From the NCBI GenBank assembly GCA_910577355.1, contig CAJTMY010000001.1, positions 69,657-133,656 on the forward strand: a stretch of DNA of 64,000 nt. The letters run 5' to 3'. This document shows positions 12,301 to 20,600 of this stretch, in pieces. The DNA comes from an uncultured Muribaculaceae bacterium. GTDB taxonomy: Bacteria > Bacteroidota > Bacteroidia > Bacteroidales > Muribaculaceae. The notes below the pieces were generated by a model. That model was not told where the DNA came from. It searched no databases and worked only from the letters and a program-made list of their open reading frames with translations. Numbering within the stretch: the stretch's first letter is position 1; every line of letters starts with the position of its first letter. Made by a program: the position numbers and the translations under genes.

Positions 12301-12345
12301 CAACAACAGTGAGAAAATCAGCCCTTTTGAGTAATGTTTAAGCAT
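6337..12345 (-). pseudogene. Giant secreted C10 (streptopain-type) cysteine peptidase with leucine-rich repeats and T9SS-like tail, interrupted by in-frame TGA
   Basis: One reading frame of 2,003 codons runs from 12345 to 6337, broken only by TGA at 11881-11883 (codon 155). The first part (11881-12345) has a signal peptide ending near HAETV at residue 23 and a C10 inhibitory propeptide. After the TGA the frame continues with R-Q-E-A-P-F-N-N-M and the catalytic core: Cys near 173 in TGCVGTAMATIMKYH, His near 306 in AGHAFVVDGFD, then INWGWGG. Beyond lie BspA-type leucine-rich repeats (for example LTTVTLPQAADIEDGTFSGC) in at least three blocks, and a C-terminal tail VYDISGILVRVL...LPAGIYILNG like T9SS sorting domains. 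The TGA occupies the position where C10 enzymes usually have Trp before their QGAPYN-like motif, so TGG to TGA is the simplest explanation. As written, only the propeptide is made. It could also be a sequencing error or a strain polymorphism. Confidence 0.85.
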
Positions 12346-12506
12346 AACTTGAGAGTTAATCTTCGATGATGATTATTAAAGATATTTTTAGTAAATGAAT
12401 ATCAATAGGATATAATTCTGCCGTTTTTAAGCGGATCGAGACACTTCGGCAACGCCATGATTCACTCATCAGAGCATCCTCCGGGAGTCACTACCGATTT
12501 CGGCTG

Positions 12507-12514
12507 CAAAATTA
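12507..12514 (-). promoter_or_regulatory. Putative C10 peptidase promoter, -7 box
   Basis: Minus-strand TAATTTTG matches TAnnTTTG. It would give a 5' leader of about 155 nt before the start at 12345. The -33 position reads only TATG. Confidence 0.35.
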
Positions 12515-12642
12515 GTCAAAACTTTTTATATGGCCATAAATCACCATAAAAAACTATGATAAAGTACATTTATATCAATGCGGGTGATTTGAGAAAGCAT
12601 GCGATGACAGGTATGGTGAACCAGATCATGTGCAGATATGTT

Positions 12643-12682
12643 ATAAAATCGTAAAATATATAACTTGTAAAATCTGTAAAAT
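12643..12682 (+). repeat. Short GTAAAAT direct repeats before the barrel gene
   Basis: Three copies of GTAAAAT (12651-12657, 12667-12673, 12676-12682) and a related TATAAAAT immediately upstream of the ATG at 12692. The spacing is 16 and 9 bases. They could be protein-binding sites or simply AT-rich leader sequence. Confidence 0.4.
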
Positions 12683-12691
12683 CATTTAAAG

Positions 12692-13204
12692 ATGAAAAGA
12701 CTTATCTTCGCACTTATCGCAGTGCTCGGTCTGGCAGGCGCCGCGCAGGCACAGAAGGCAATCCTATATGCCGGCTATGGCGGCTACACGCAGATGGATG
12801 CGTGCGACATGCACGACGGTGGCAAGGTAAACACGGCATGGGGTGCCGTGACTGCCGGTGTCAACTTTCAGATAGCTCCCAAACTGCAGATCGGCCCCTC
12901 ATATACTTTCTCATCGAGTTCGTATAAGCACAGCGATACAAATATCTACTACCATGTCGTGATGCTCAACGGCCGTTATGACTATTACCGCAACAGCATC
13001 GTCACACTCTACGGCCATCTTGGCGTAGGTGTCGACATATCACATATCTCGGGCGACTGGGGCAGCGAGAACAAAGGCTATTTCGCTATTCAGGCTTCGC
13101 CTCTCGGTGCGGATGCAGCCATCAGCCGCAACGCATCAATGTTTGCCGAGCTGGGTTTCGGCGCGCAAGGCCTGTTGCAGGTAGGTTTCAGGGTAAGGTT
13201 ATGA
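12692..13204 (+). CDS. Small outer-membrane beta-barrel protein
   Basis: A 170-residue exported protein. The signal peptide MKRLIFALIAVLGLAGAAQA ends with cleavage before QKAIL. The mature part alternates hydrophobic and polar residues in strand-like segments (AILYAGYGGY, AWGAVTAGVNFQI, LQIGPSYTFSS, HVVMLNGRYDYY, IVTLYGHLGVGVDIS) and ends in LLQVGFRVRL, a C-terminal strand typical of outer-membrane barrels. This resembles the eight-stranded OmpX/opacity-type fold common in Bacteroidota. No specific function can be read. It stands alone, divergent from the C10 gene, and ends at a very strong hairpin shared with rpmH. Confidence 0.8.
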   Translation: MKRLIFALIAVLGLAGAAQAQKAILYAGYGGYTQMDACDMHDGGKVNTAWGAVTAGVNFQIAPKLQIGPSYTFSSSSYKHSDTNIYYHVVMLNGRYDYYRNSIVTLYGHLGVGVDISHISGDWGSENKGYFAIQASPLGADAAISRNASMFAELGFGAQGLLQVGFRVRL

Positions 13205-13216
13205 CATATTCAATAT

Positions 13217-13261
13217 GACGCAGACAGCCGCGGTGGATTGTCCATCGCGGCTGTCTGCGTC
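13217..13261. terminator. Strong bidirectional terminator hairpin
   Basis: The inverted repeat pairs GACGCAGACAGCCGCG (13217-13232) with its complement (13246-13261) and continues inward to a three-base loop, about 21 pairs with one G-T. It separates the convergent barrel gene and rpmH. There is no long T-run, so stem stability probably dominates. Confidence 0.8.
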
Positions 13262-13277
13262 ATAGATGTGCCTTAGA

Positions 13278-13433
13278 TCACTTAGAAGCGATCGAATCGC
13301 TTACGGTGAGGCGGGCGCGGCCTTTGGCGCGACGACGGGCCAGAACCTTGCGGCCGTCGGGAGTAGACATGCGTTCACGGAAACCGTGCTTGTTTACACG
13401 CTTGCGGTTTGAGGGTTGGAATGTTCTTTTCAT
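13278..13433 (-). CDS. rpmH: 50S ribosomal protein L34
   Basis: A 51-residue basic protein read by hand: [20 protein letters not shown], then [20 protein letters not shown], then [11 protein letters not shown]. The MKRTFQPS start, the HGFRxRM block and the GRKVLxRRRxKGR block define L34. The C-terminal TVSDSIASK extension is of the kind seen in Bacteroidota L34. It stands alone on the minus strand with a textbook promoter upstream, and is not next to rnpA or dnaA as in many other phyla. Confidence 0.97.
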   Translation of the reverse strand: MKRTFQPSNRKRVNKHGFRERMSTPDGRKVLARRRAKGRARLTVSDSIASK

Positions 13434-13475
13434 TGCCGTATGATGATTTTATGATTTATTCAACAATTCGAGGGG

Positions 13476-13507
13476 CAAAGGTAGTCAAAATATCTGTATT
13501 GTGCAAA
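13476..13507 (-). promoter_or_regulatory. rpmH promoter (TTTG-N20-TACCTTTG)
   Basis: On the minus strand TTTG (13504-13507) is followed by exactly 20 bases and TACCTTTG (13476-13483), a full match to the Bacteroidota housekeeping sigma promoter. The rpmH ATG is about 43 bases downstream of the -7 box. Confidence 0.8.
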
Positions 13508-13572
13508 TTTTTGTACGACACCGCCCGATTTTTATTTTGCATGTCGAATAATTGCCGTCGAATAATAATCTG

Positions 13573-13794
13573 TTATGCGATTTTGCCGATTTCTATCTCG
13601 GATTTTAGGAATTGGAATATGTAGACAGCGCCTTGATAGTAGAGACCGCATTGTGGGTCGTTGAGTTTGGCGAATGTCTGCGACGTATACAACTCATCAA
13701 GGGCACGGCGTATGTCCCAGCCGTATTCCGCCATCAGCATCTCGACCAACTCCGTCGCAAGGCATTCTATCTGAAACTGTATATCTTGTGTCAT
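13573..13794 (-). CDS. Small DUF3791-like protein, third gene of a putative toxin-antitoxin module
   Basis: A 73-residue acidic helical protein with DPQCGLYYQGAVYIFQFLKSEI near its C-terminus, a segment I associate with short partners of DUF3990 proteins. No catalytic residues are evident. Its ATG at 13794 shares an ATGA overlap with the stop of the DUF3990 gene, so the two are translationally coupled and presumably made in a fixed ratio. Together with the other DUF3791 gene upstream it flanks the enzyme-like gene. An antitoxin or accessory role is inference from this arrangement. The family assignment is less certain than for the 14276-14500 gene. Confidence 0.6.
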   Translation of the reverse strand: MTQDIQFQIECLATELVEMLMAEYGWDIRRALDELYTSQTFAKLNDPQCGLYYQGAVYIFQFLKSEIEIGKIA

Positions 13795-14279
13795 AGTTCG
13801 ATGCGTTTTAAAAGATCGATTGCACGAGTAGTGCCGAAAAAATATTGTATGGCGTGATCTCCCTTGAATTTCAATTCCTCGACCAAAGCCACGGCAGATA
13901 GGTAGCCCATTATGTATCGGCGAATCTGAACGCCCACTGTATCATCTGCAATCGGGCCGATAACAATATCATATGGATGAGCCGGGGTATCGGAATTATT
14001 TTTGCGGTTCATTACAACAAATTCAGCCCACTCTACTGAATAATCGGGAAACACCTTGATGTCAAGTCCCAATTCGTCTGCTTTGGTTTCATCAAATTCA
14101 AAACATGATAGAGTGGGTTGTCCTTTATCCTGAAATCTCGCGGTTCGGATTGCCATGGCCATCGCCTGATCCGGATTGGCGTTGAGATAGAATCCCTGTC
14201 CGAAGTCTTTGCCTCGTTTGCTGCGGGAAAGGTCTATCTTCTCTATGGCCATGTTTGAACCGTGATAGAGCCGTATCAT
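13791..14279 (-). CDS. DUF3990 protein, likely ADP-ribosyltransferase-fold toxin
   Basis: A 162-residue protein matching the DUF3990 layout: LYHGSN near residue 4, KDFGQGFYLNANPDQAMAMA near 24-43, WAEFVVMNR in the middle, then the family block YDIVIGPIADDTV and a C-terminal FFGTTRAIDLL. The H, F-G-x-G-F-Y and downstream E/W-x-x-F positions resemble ADP-ribosyltransferase folds (H-Y-E type), which suggests, but does not prove, NAD-dependent modification of a target. I start at 14279 (MIRLYHGS); this ATG overlaps the upstream DUF3791 stop as ATGA, and the gene's own stop overlaps the next ATG the same way. Three genes locked by two overlaps point to a toxin-antitoxin operon. Confidence 0.8.
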   Translation of the reverse strand: MIRLYHGSNMAIEKIDLSRSKRGKDFGQGFYLNANPDQAMAMAIRTARFQDKGQPTLSCFEFDETKADELGLDIKVFPDYSVEWAEFVVMNRKNNSDTPAHPYDIVIGPIADDTVGVQIRRYIMGYLSAVALVEELKFKGDHAIQYFFGTTRAIDLLKRIEL

Positions 14280-14500
14280 ATCTTGCCTCCTTTCCGGCTG
14301 CAAAGTACTTGAAGGTCTGATACGGCATCGTCGATGGAAAGGGTGTGCTCGGCGGCATAGCAGTCAAGGAGGAAATCAATGCCGGTGAAACGACGCAGAT
14401 AGGCGTATGCCTGAGCGTTGGAGAGTTTGTATCGTTGGGCGAAAGCCCCGACACATGCCACCACATACTCGATTCGGTCAAATATTTCTTTTCTGTCCAT
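14276..14500 (-). CDS. DUF3791 protein, likely antitoxin (first gene of the module)
   Basis: A 74-residue helical protein, MDRKEIFDRIEYVVACVGAF..., with GIDFLLDCYAAEHTLSIDDAVSDLQVL in its C-terminal half, which fits DUF3791: an LS-x-x-x-A-Y helix, an I-D-F-L-x-x-x-Y segment and a terminal helix. It is first in the operon and overlaps the DUF3990 gene by four bases, the common order for an antitoxin. Upstream, a weak promoter (14536-14566) and a small inverted repeat (AACAGCC / GGCTATGTT, 14501-14519) could serve autoregulation. The function is inferred from arrangement only. Confidence 0.72.
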   Translation of the reverse strand: MDRKEIFDRIEYVVACVGAFAQRYKLSNAQAYAYLRRFTGIDFLLDCYAAEHTLSIDDAVSDLQVLCSRKGGKI

Positions 14501-14535
14501 AACAGCCTTGGGCTATGTTGTCTTGATGTTATCTG

Positions 14536-14566
14536 CGAAGTTAATAATAATAATCGAGATGACAAT
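14536..14566 (-). promoter_or_regulatory. Putative promoter of the DUF3791-DUF3990 operon
   Basis: Minus strand: ATTG (14563-14566), 19 bases, then TAACTTCG (14536-14543), one mismatch in each box from the Bacteroidota consensus. It is correctly placed about 35 bases before the first ATG. Confidence 0.4.
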
Positions 14567-14613
14567 CGGATATGTTGAAAACATAATGAAATTATCTCGG
14601 TCGGTGTGAAAGG

Positions 14614-17600
14614 TCAGCGAGAGAGGGACAGGTTCATGCTCAGGCCGTAGGAGGTGTTGGTGGTGGGGTAGGCCGAGGTGGTGACTATGGGGCTGTTGAC
14701 CTGATGGTCGAAATAAGCGGCTACGGTGACGCGCTTAGAGAGTATGTACGAGGCGTTGAATGTGATGCCGAGCGTGTTTGTGCCCGAGGTGGGCTGCGTA
14801 TAGCCTGTCTCGATGCGTCGTATCAGTGCCTGATTGTGGTTGAGAGATACCTCGGCGTTGATCGTGAGGTCGTTGGAGATGCCTTGCTGTGAGCCTTTCA
14901 TCTTCAGGACGGTGTTGAATCCCACTATCTTGTAGCCGGCGCCGAATTTTATGCTCCGTGTGGATGCTTCCACTACCTGTGCTGCCGATGTGTTGAGAGT
15001 GAGGGTGCGTTGGTCGCGATACTCGGCGTTGAGCTGAAGGTCGTTTTTGAGTGTCACGTTCAGGCCGATGAGTGGAGCGAATCGCTCGGTGATGGCTACC
15101 GACGATATGTTGAACGGCGACGAGGGAATTGGATTGCCCGACAGCTCGTCGAGTGTGAAGCCGAGATCGCTGCCGTTGCCGGCGCTCACCCAGTTGAGAT
15201 AGGACGAATAGGAACCTACGGCGTAGGTGCACTGGTAGGCGTGTGAGAGTGTGAATGTCTTGAATATGTCGCGCAGGTTACCGAGGTTGATCAGTCCGTC
15301 GTAGGTCACGCGCCAGTTGGGCAGTACGGCGCTGAACGACGGGAACGGCGTGAGCCATTGCGTAGCGGGCTTGGCGCCGGTGTATGCCGCCACAAACGCC
15401 GGAATGAGTACATCGGATGATGTGGCGCTCACTCCCCCCACCTCGGGGTCGAACGGCATGCCGGCCTGTGGCAGCGACGCGAGGAAGCCTTCGCGGGGAT
15501 ATTCCGTGCCGGCATATTGAGCTTCAACGCGTTGGCGCATCAGCGGTATGTAGTCGAGGAAGTTGTTGAACGCGGTCGAGTTGTAGCCGTCGGCGGCCTT
15601 TGACGACTTCAGCGCGGTGCCGATGGCGCACGACGTGATGGTGAACGAGCCGGAGTAGGATGTGGGCATGCCTGCATACATGAACTGTGTCTGTGTCGAG
15701 CGGTTGTCGGCGCGGTTGAACGTGAGCTGTACTTTCAGCCCTTTGGCTATCTCGAGGTTGGCCTCAATGTTGAGTTCGTTGGCGCGCGAGTAGATTGCCG
15801 GCGACGTCTGGCCGTCGTCGGTCATGAGCCATCCGCGCTCGAGAGCCTTGTTGAGGAATCCTTCGCCCTCGAAGCCGAAAGCGAATCCGAGACCGGGCGA
15901 CATGGGGCCGTAGCTGCGCGACTGGCCGAAAATATTGCCTACGTCGGGGATGAACAGTGGCAGGTTCATCGTGCGCGTGTTGCGGTAGCGCACCGATACG
16001 TTGCGGGGCGAAAGTGCCAGCCGCAATGCATATTGACCTATCTCCTTCCATATGTTCTTGTCCTCGTTGAGGTTTTCCATCACCGTGAATTTGAGCGTCT
16101 TGTCGCCTTTGGTGAGGACTTCTATGGAATTTTGGTCCACCACACGCGTCTGCACCGTCTGCGGAGTGCCGTCGGGTAGGGCGGCGGTCACCTTCACTTT
16201 TTTTGTGCGCAGATTGTGCTTGATTACAAGCTGTGTGGAGTCGGACGGCAGTTTGTACGAGCGCTCGAATTTCTTGGGCTTTTTCTTGGCGGAGGTGGCC
16301 GGTTTGCGGGTGTTGGCAAAGCGCTTGGTTACCTCCTTGAATATAGGTATCTTGTTGTAGAAAGTCTCGAAGTTGATACGGCCGTCGGCGTTCCATGCGG
16401 CCTGGTTGGCGATGGTGTTGCCGAGATCCACGCCGTCGACCGTGGCACCGCGATCCCAGCGGTATGTGGCGTTGTAGGTGAGATTGCCCGACAGGAAGTC
16501 GATTACCGGGATGCGCGAGAACGGCGCCTTGTATTGGGCGGTGAACGACTGGTTGTAGCTCCACGGTGTGCCCATCGACAGGATTGACTGCCATACCGTA
16601 TCCTTCCATTCACGGTACTTGTCGGGGAAAAGGCGCTTGTTTACTGCGCCGATTGTTTCCTCGATACGGGCCGATGTGTTGGAGTTGAAGCTCAGAGATA
16701 TGCTCTTGGTGAGATTCCATGTGAGAGCCAGCTGGCGATCCCACAGGAAGTTCTTGGATACCGATACGGGCAACTGGAACATGACATCGGTCTCCGAGCG
16801 TGTCTGTTGTTCGTAGTAGTAGCGGCTCATGTTGGTGAGGAACGAGATGTTGTTGGGCAGCCATTGCAGCTCCCAGTCCTTGAAGAATTTGAGATTGCGG
16901 TTCTTCGACTTGATAAAACCGAACGGTTTGAACGGCTTGATGAACGGCGAGTAATTGTAGGCCAGCGAGCCGCGGTAGTCGTTGGTATATTCGTATTCGG
17001 TAGTGGGGTCGGTCTTGGTCTGTTTTGTGAAAGAGAAGTTCACAGTGAAGTTGGCCGGATCCCACGGCATGGGATTCTTGCTCTGCACGTCGAATTTAAG
17101 ACCCGAGATGGAGAAATTCTGTATTGTGGTCTTGTCGACGGCGTATGCGTTGATGGAGTCGCGTTCCTGTTTTGTCTCCACGTTGTCGAGGGCGTCCTTG
17201 AGCAATACGTCCTGATCAAGAGGGTTGTACTTGGGCGATGTCTTCTCCTTGCTTACCGAATAATATATCGGTGCGCGCAATTTGGCGCCGGCCGGGAAGA
17301 AGCGGCCGAGGTCGGCCTGCACGGCCATATTGTATTGATAGTAGTCGTCGAGGCGGCGCTCGTTGAGGCTTTGGTCTACCGAGCCGAATCCGGCGGTCTC
17401 GATATGCGTGCCGAGGTTGAGGGTGGCGATGTCGGAGATGTTGAGTGTTGCGTTGGCTTTGGCCGCCCAGCCGCCCGATTCGTTGAAGTCGGTCACTTTG
17501 AGCTCGTTGACCCATACCGTGCCGCTCTTGGTGTTGGCCGAGCGGTTGCGGATGCCGATGAGCATCACGCGCACGTCGCTCAGCGAGGGGTTGCCGACGA

Positions 17601-20600
17601 CGGTCATGGTGTTCTGCTCGTTGTCGGGGTCGCGTGTGGTGAACGGTGTGCCGAATCCCACACCCGACTGCTCGGCACGTTTTGCGGCGTTGCGCTCGAG
17701 TTTCAGGTTTACGAGGCTTTGCAGGTTGAAGTCGAGGAAGTTTGCTGCCGGCCACACTTTGGCGCGGTCGACGGGATTGTCATAGTAGAAGCCGTGGGGC
17801 GTGAGCTGCAGGGGCACCTCGTATTCATAGAAATTGTTCTTCACGTCGGTGCCGAGGCGTATGAATACGCTGAGATCGCCCGAGCGCAGCGACGACACGT
17901 CGTCTATAAGGCTCTCGGCGTGCACCCACATCTGCATGCGGCTGTAGTTGCGCAGATCCTGCTGTGTGTTGCGGTATACGGCGCGGGCGTCGCCGGCTTC
18001 GAGCCCTACCACCTTGAGCGACATCGACTGCTCGTTGAGCTGCACTATCTGGCTCTGGCCGGGGTCGGAGATACGGTTCACACCGGGAGGAAGGACATAG
18101 TTGACCGGTTCGCGGCCTGCGTTCTCCTCGATGTTCACCACCGATATGTCGAGCTGTCCCTCGGCAGGTGTGTCGCCGCGGGTGTTGAGGTTGAACTTGT
18201 AGGGGCGCCACTCGCCGCGCACAAGCTCGAGCGTGGCGAAACGCAGGTGCGTCACCTTCTTGAAGCCGGTCATGAACATGCGGGCGAAGCGTATGGTGGA
18301 GAAATCCTTTATTGATCCCACCACGCGTTCGTAATCGTTGAGGGGTATCTTGAACTGATACCATTCCACGGTCTTGTCCGAGTCGTTGCGACAGGGTACC
18401 ACGCTCACCTGCTTGTCGGTGATGTAATTCTTGCCCACCACGAGATCCTCGGGCCGTATCGATACACGGTACTGGAAGTAGCGCTCGTATTCGTTGAGGG
18501 TGTTGTCCTGATTTATGTCTTCCACGTCGGGCGTGGCCCGTGATGTCTGATACAGCGGATCGTCGACGTCCTCGGGGTTGAGCGAGTTGCCCTCAACGCC
18601 GTTGTAGCGCTTGTAACGCGCGAGGATGCCGAGACGCTCCTCGTCGTAGTCGTATCCGCGGTAGAAGTGATAGTTGTCGCCGGCGGGGTCGTTGAGCGGC
18701 GAGAAGCGGTCGTCCTCCATGCGCTGCACGGCTTCGGGCGACAGACGCCGGCGCAGGCGGTCGAGATAATCCTTGTATGAAGGAAACTCGAATTCATCGT
18801 TGTTCGGAAGTCCGTCAAGGCCCACATCCTGCACAGTGCGTGCGCCCGATGCGTTGTCAAACGAGTATGTGAGCGAATTCTGCGAGCTCACGCGACCCCA
18901 TACTGTCTCGCGCAGATACTGGTCATTGCCGTCGTAGGGTATGCCGTTCTCGTAGCTTTTGAGTCCGTCTTTGAGAATATCCTCGGATATCTCGCCGAAG
19001 TTGAGATACAGGTCGCCCCCCTCGTAGTTGGGATTATCCGGATCGAGGAACGGATTCATGAGCCAGAACTGCACGTATTCGATATTGGATTGCTCGAAGT
19101 TGGTGTTCTCCATCTTGCGCATGATGCCGCCCCAGCGCTTCTCGGGGTTGAGCAGCGCGCCCTCGGCGTCGATGTTGTCGGCGTCGAGATTGTAGGGGCC
19201 GCGTTCGGTGGGATAGAACGACAGGTTGAGGGTCTGTATGGTCGAAGACTCGCCGTAATTCGGCTCGCGGCCGGGGAAGATCTCGCGCGAGGTGACTTCG
19301 CGCACATAAGGATTCGACAGTTGGTCGAGGTCGCTCTTTATATAGCCGGGTGCGAGCGACGAGTTGCGCGAGGTGAACATGCGGTCGATGTAGTACCAGT
19401 TGAGCAACGCGCGGTTCTTGCCGTAGTCGACATTGTTGCTCAATGCCGCTTCCGGGAACAGCGCGTCTTTCGACGGATCATAAGGCGTGGAGGCGAGCTG
19501 CCATGCGTAGGGCGAACGCAGGTCTATGCCGGTCTGTGTGTTCTCGAAATCGTCGACGTAGCTCGACCCGCGGTTCGACCCGCTTTTCTGCTGATGCGGC
19601 AGCAACTTGGCATATTCGGCGGTGAGGCTGAGGTGCGACGGTTGTGTGGCTGTGACAGTGGGTATCTTGTTCACAAGGTTGGTGAGCCACATGAAGTCCT
19701 TGTTGTAGCTGAGGTTGAAGCCGAGCATGGTGTTGTTCACCACCTCGTTGCCGATGTCGACTTTCTCGGTGAGGGCTTTCTCGGAGAAATGCAATACCGT
19801 GGCCCCGATGTTGAAATCTTTGTTGAACTGGTACTGCATGTCGAGCCCCAGCAGGGTCTTGCGCTGCATCGAGAACAGCGACTGGTTCTCAAGTGTGACC
19901 GATATGCTCTGCCCCGAGTCGATTATCGACTGGTTGGTGATGGTGACTATGCCCATCGCGTAGTCGACCGTATAATCTGAATTCTCGGTGAGCTGCACTC
20001 CGCCGGCCATCACTATCACCGACCCGCGGGGTACGTTCATGGCGTTGAGCCTGATCTGCGAGCCTGCCGAGGCCTGATATTCGCCGGTGAGTATAAACTT
20101 GTTCTTGTCGGCAAACTGGCGCGCTACAGTCAGTGTCGAGTCGTACAGTTCCTCATATACATATTGGTCGGCGAGAGCTTCGTTTCCTATCTTGCGGCGC
20201 AGATGTGTGCCGAAGGGTTCCACCACCGGAAATATGACTTTGCCTTGCGAGGCCAGGATGGTGTATCCCTCTATGAAGTCGAAGAATCCGTCGGGATTTG
20301 ACTGTTCGTTGGAGTCGATGCGGTCGAGGTTCATCACCTGCAGCAGCGACTGGTTGTTTAATCCCGGGACGGGCAAATAGTTGATCTGTGTGCCGGTGGT
20401 ATCGCTCAGATACTTGATATTGAGCTTGAAATTGTTCTTCTGTATCTGGTATCCACCGAGAGGGTACACGTTTTTCATCATAAGGTCCCACATCGGTTCG
20501 GATGTCGAGGCGGTGGTGGATTTGAGCATCTTCACATACAGCGACTGGTCGGTGGCGGTGATGTCGCTCGAGAATTCGCCCACCTGATACACCTGGCCGC

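Larger units (their letters stand above)
12346..12691. other. Divergent intergenic region between the C10 gene and the outer-membrane barrel gene
   Basis: 346 bases with no gene. It holds a minus-strand -7 box (12507-12514), a GC-richer stretch at about 12450-12505 inside the predicted C10 leader of about 155 nt, and a set of GTAAAAT repeats just before the barrel gene (12651-12657, 12667-12673, 12676-12682, plus a related TATAAAAT at 12642-12649). I recognise no RNA family. Confidence 0.6.

Noticed and set aside
12440..12480. CTGATGAG on the minus strand in the C10 leader, resembling a hammerhead ribozyme core
   Set aside because: The matching GAAA and the three stems are not present in the right arrangement.
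16807..18315. A 502-codon plus-strand open frame inside sprA
   Set aside because: It is antisense to a well-supported gene and has the valine/glycine/histidine-rich composition expected from reversed high-GC codons. No domain is visible.
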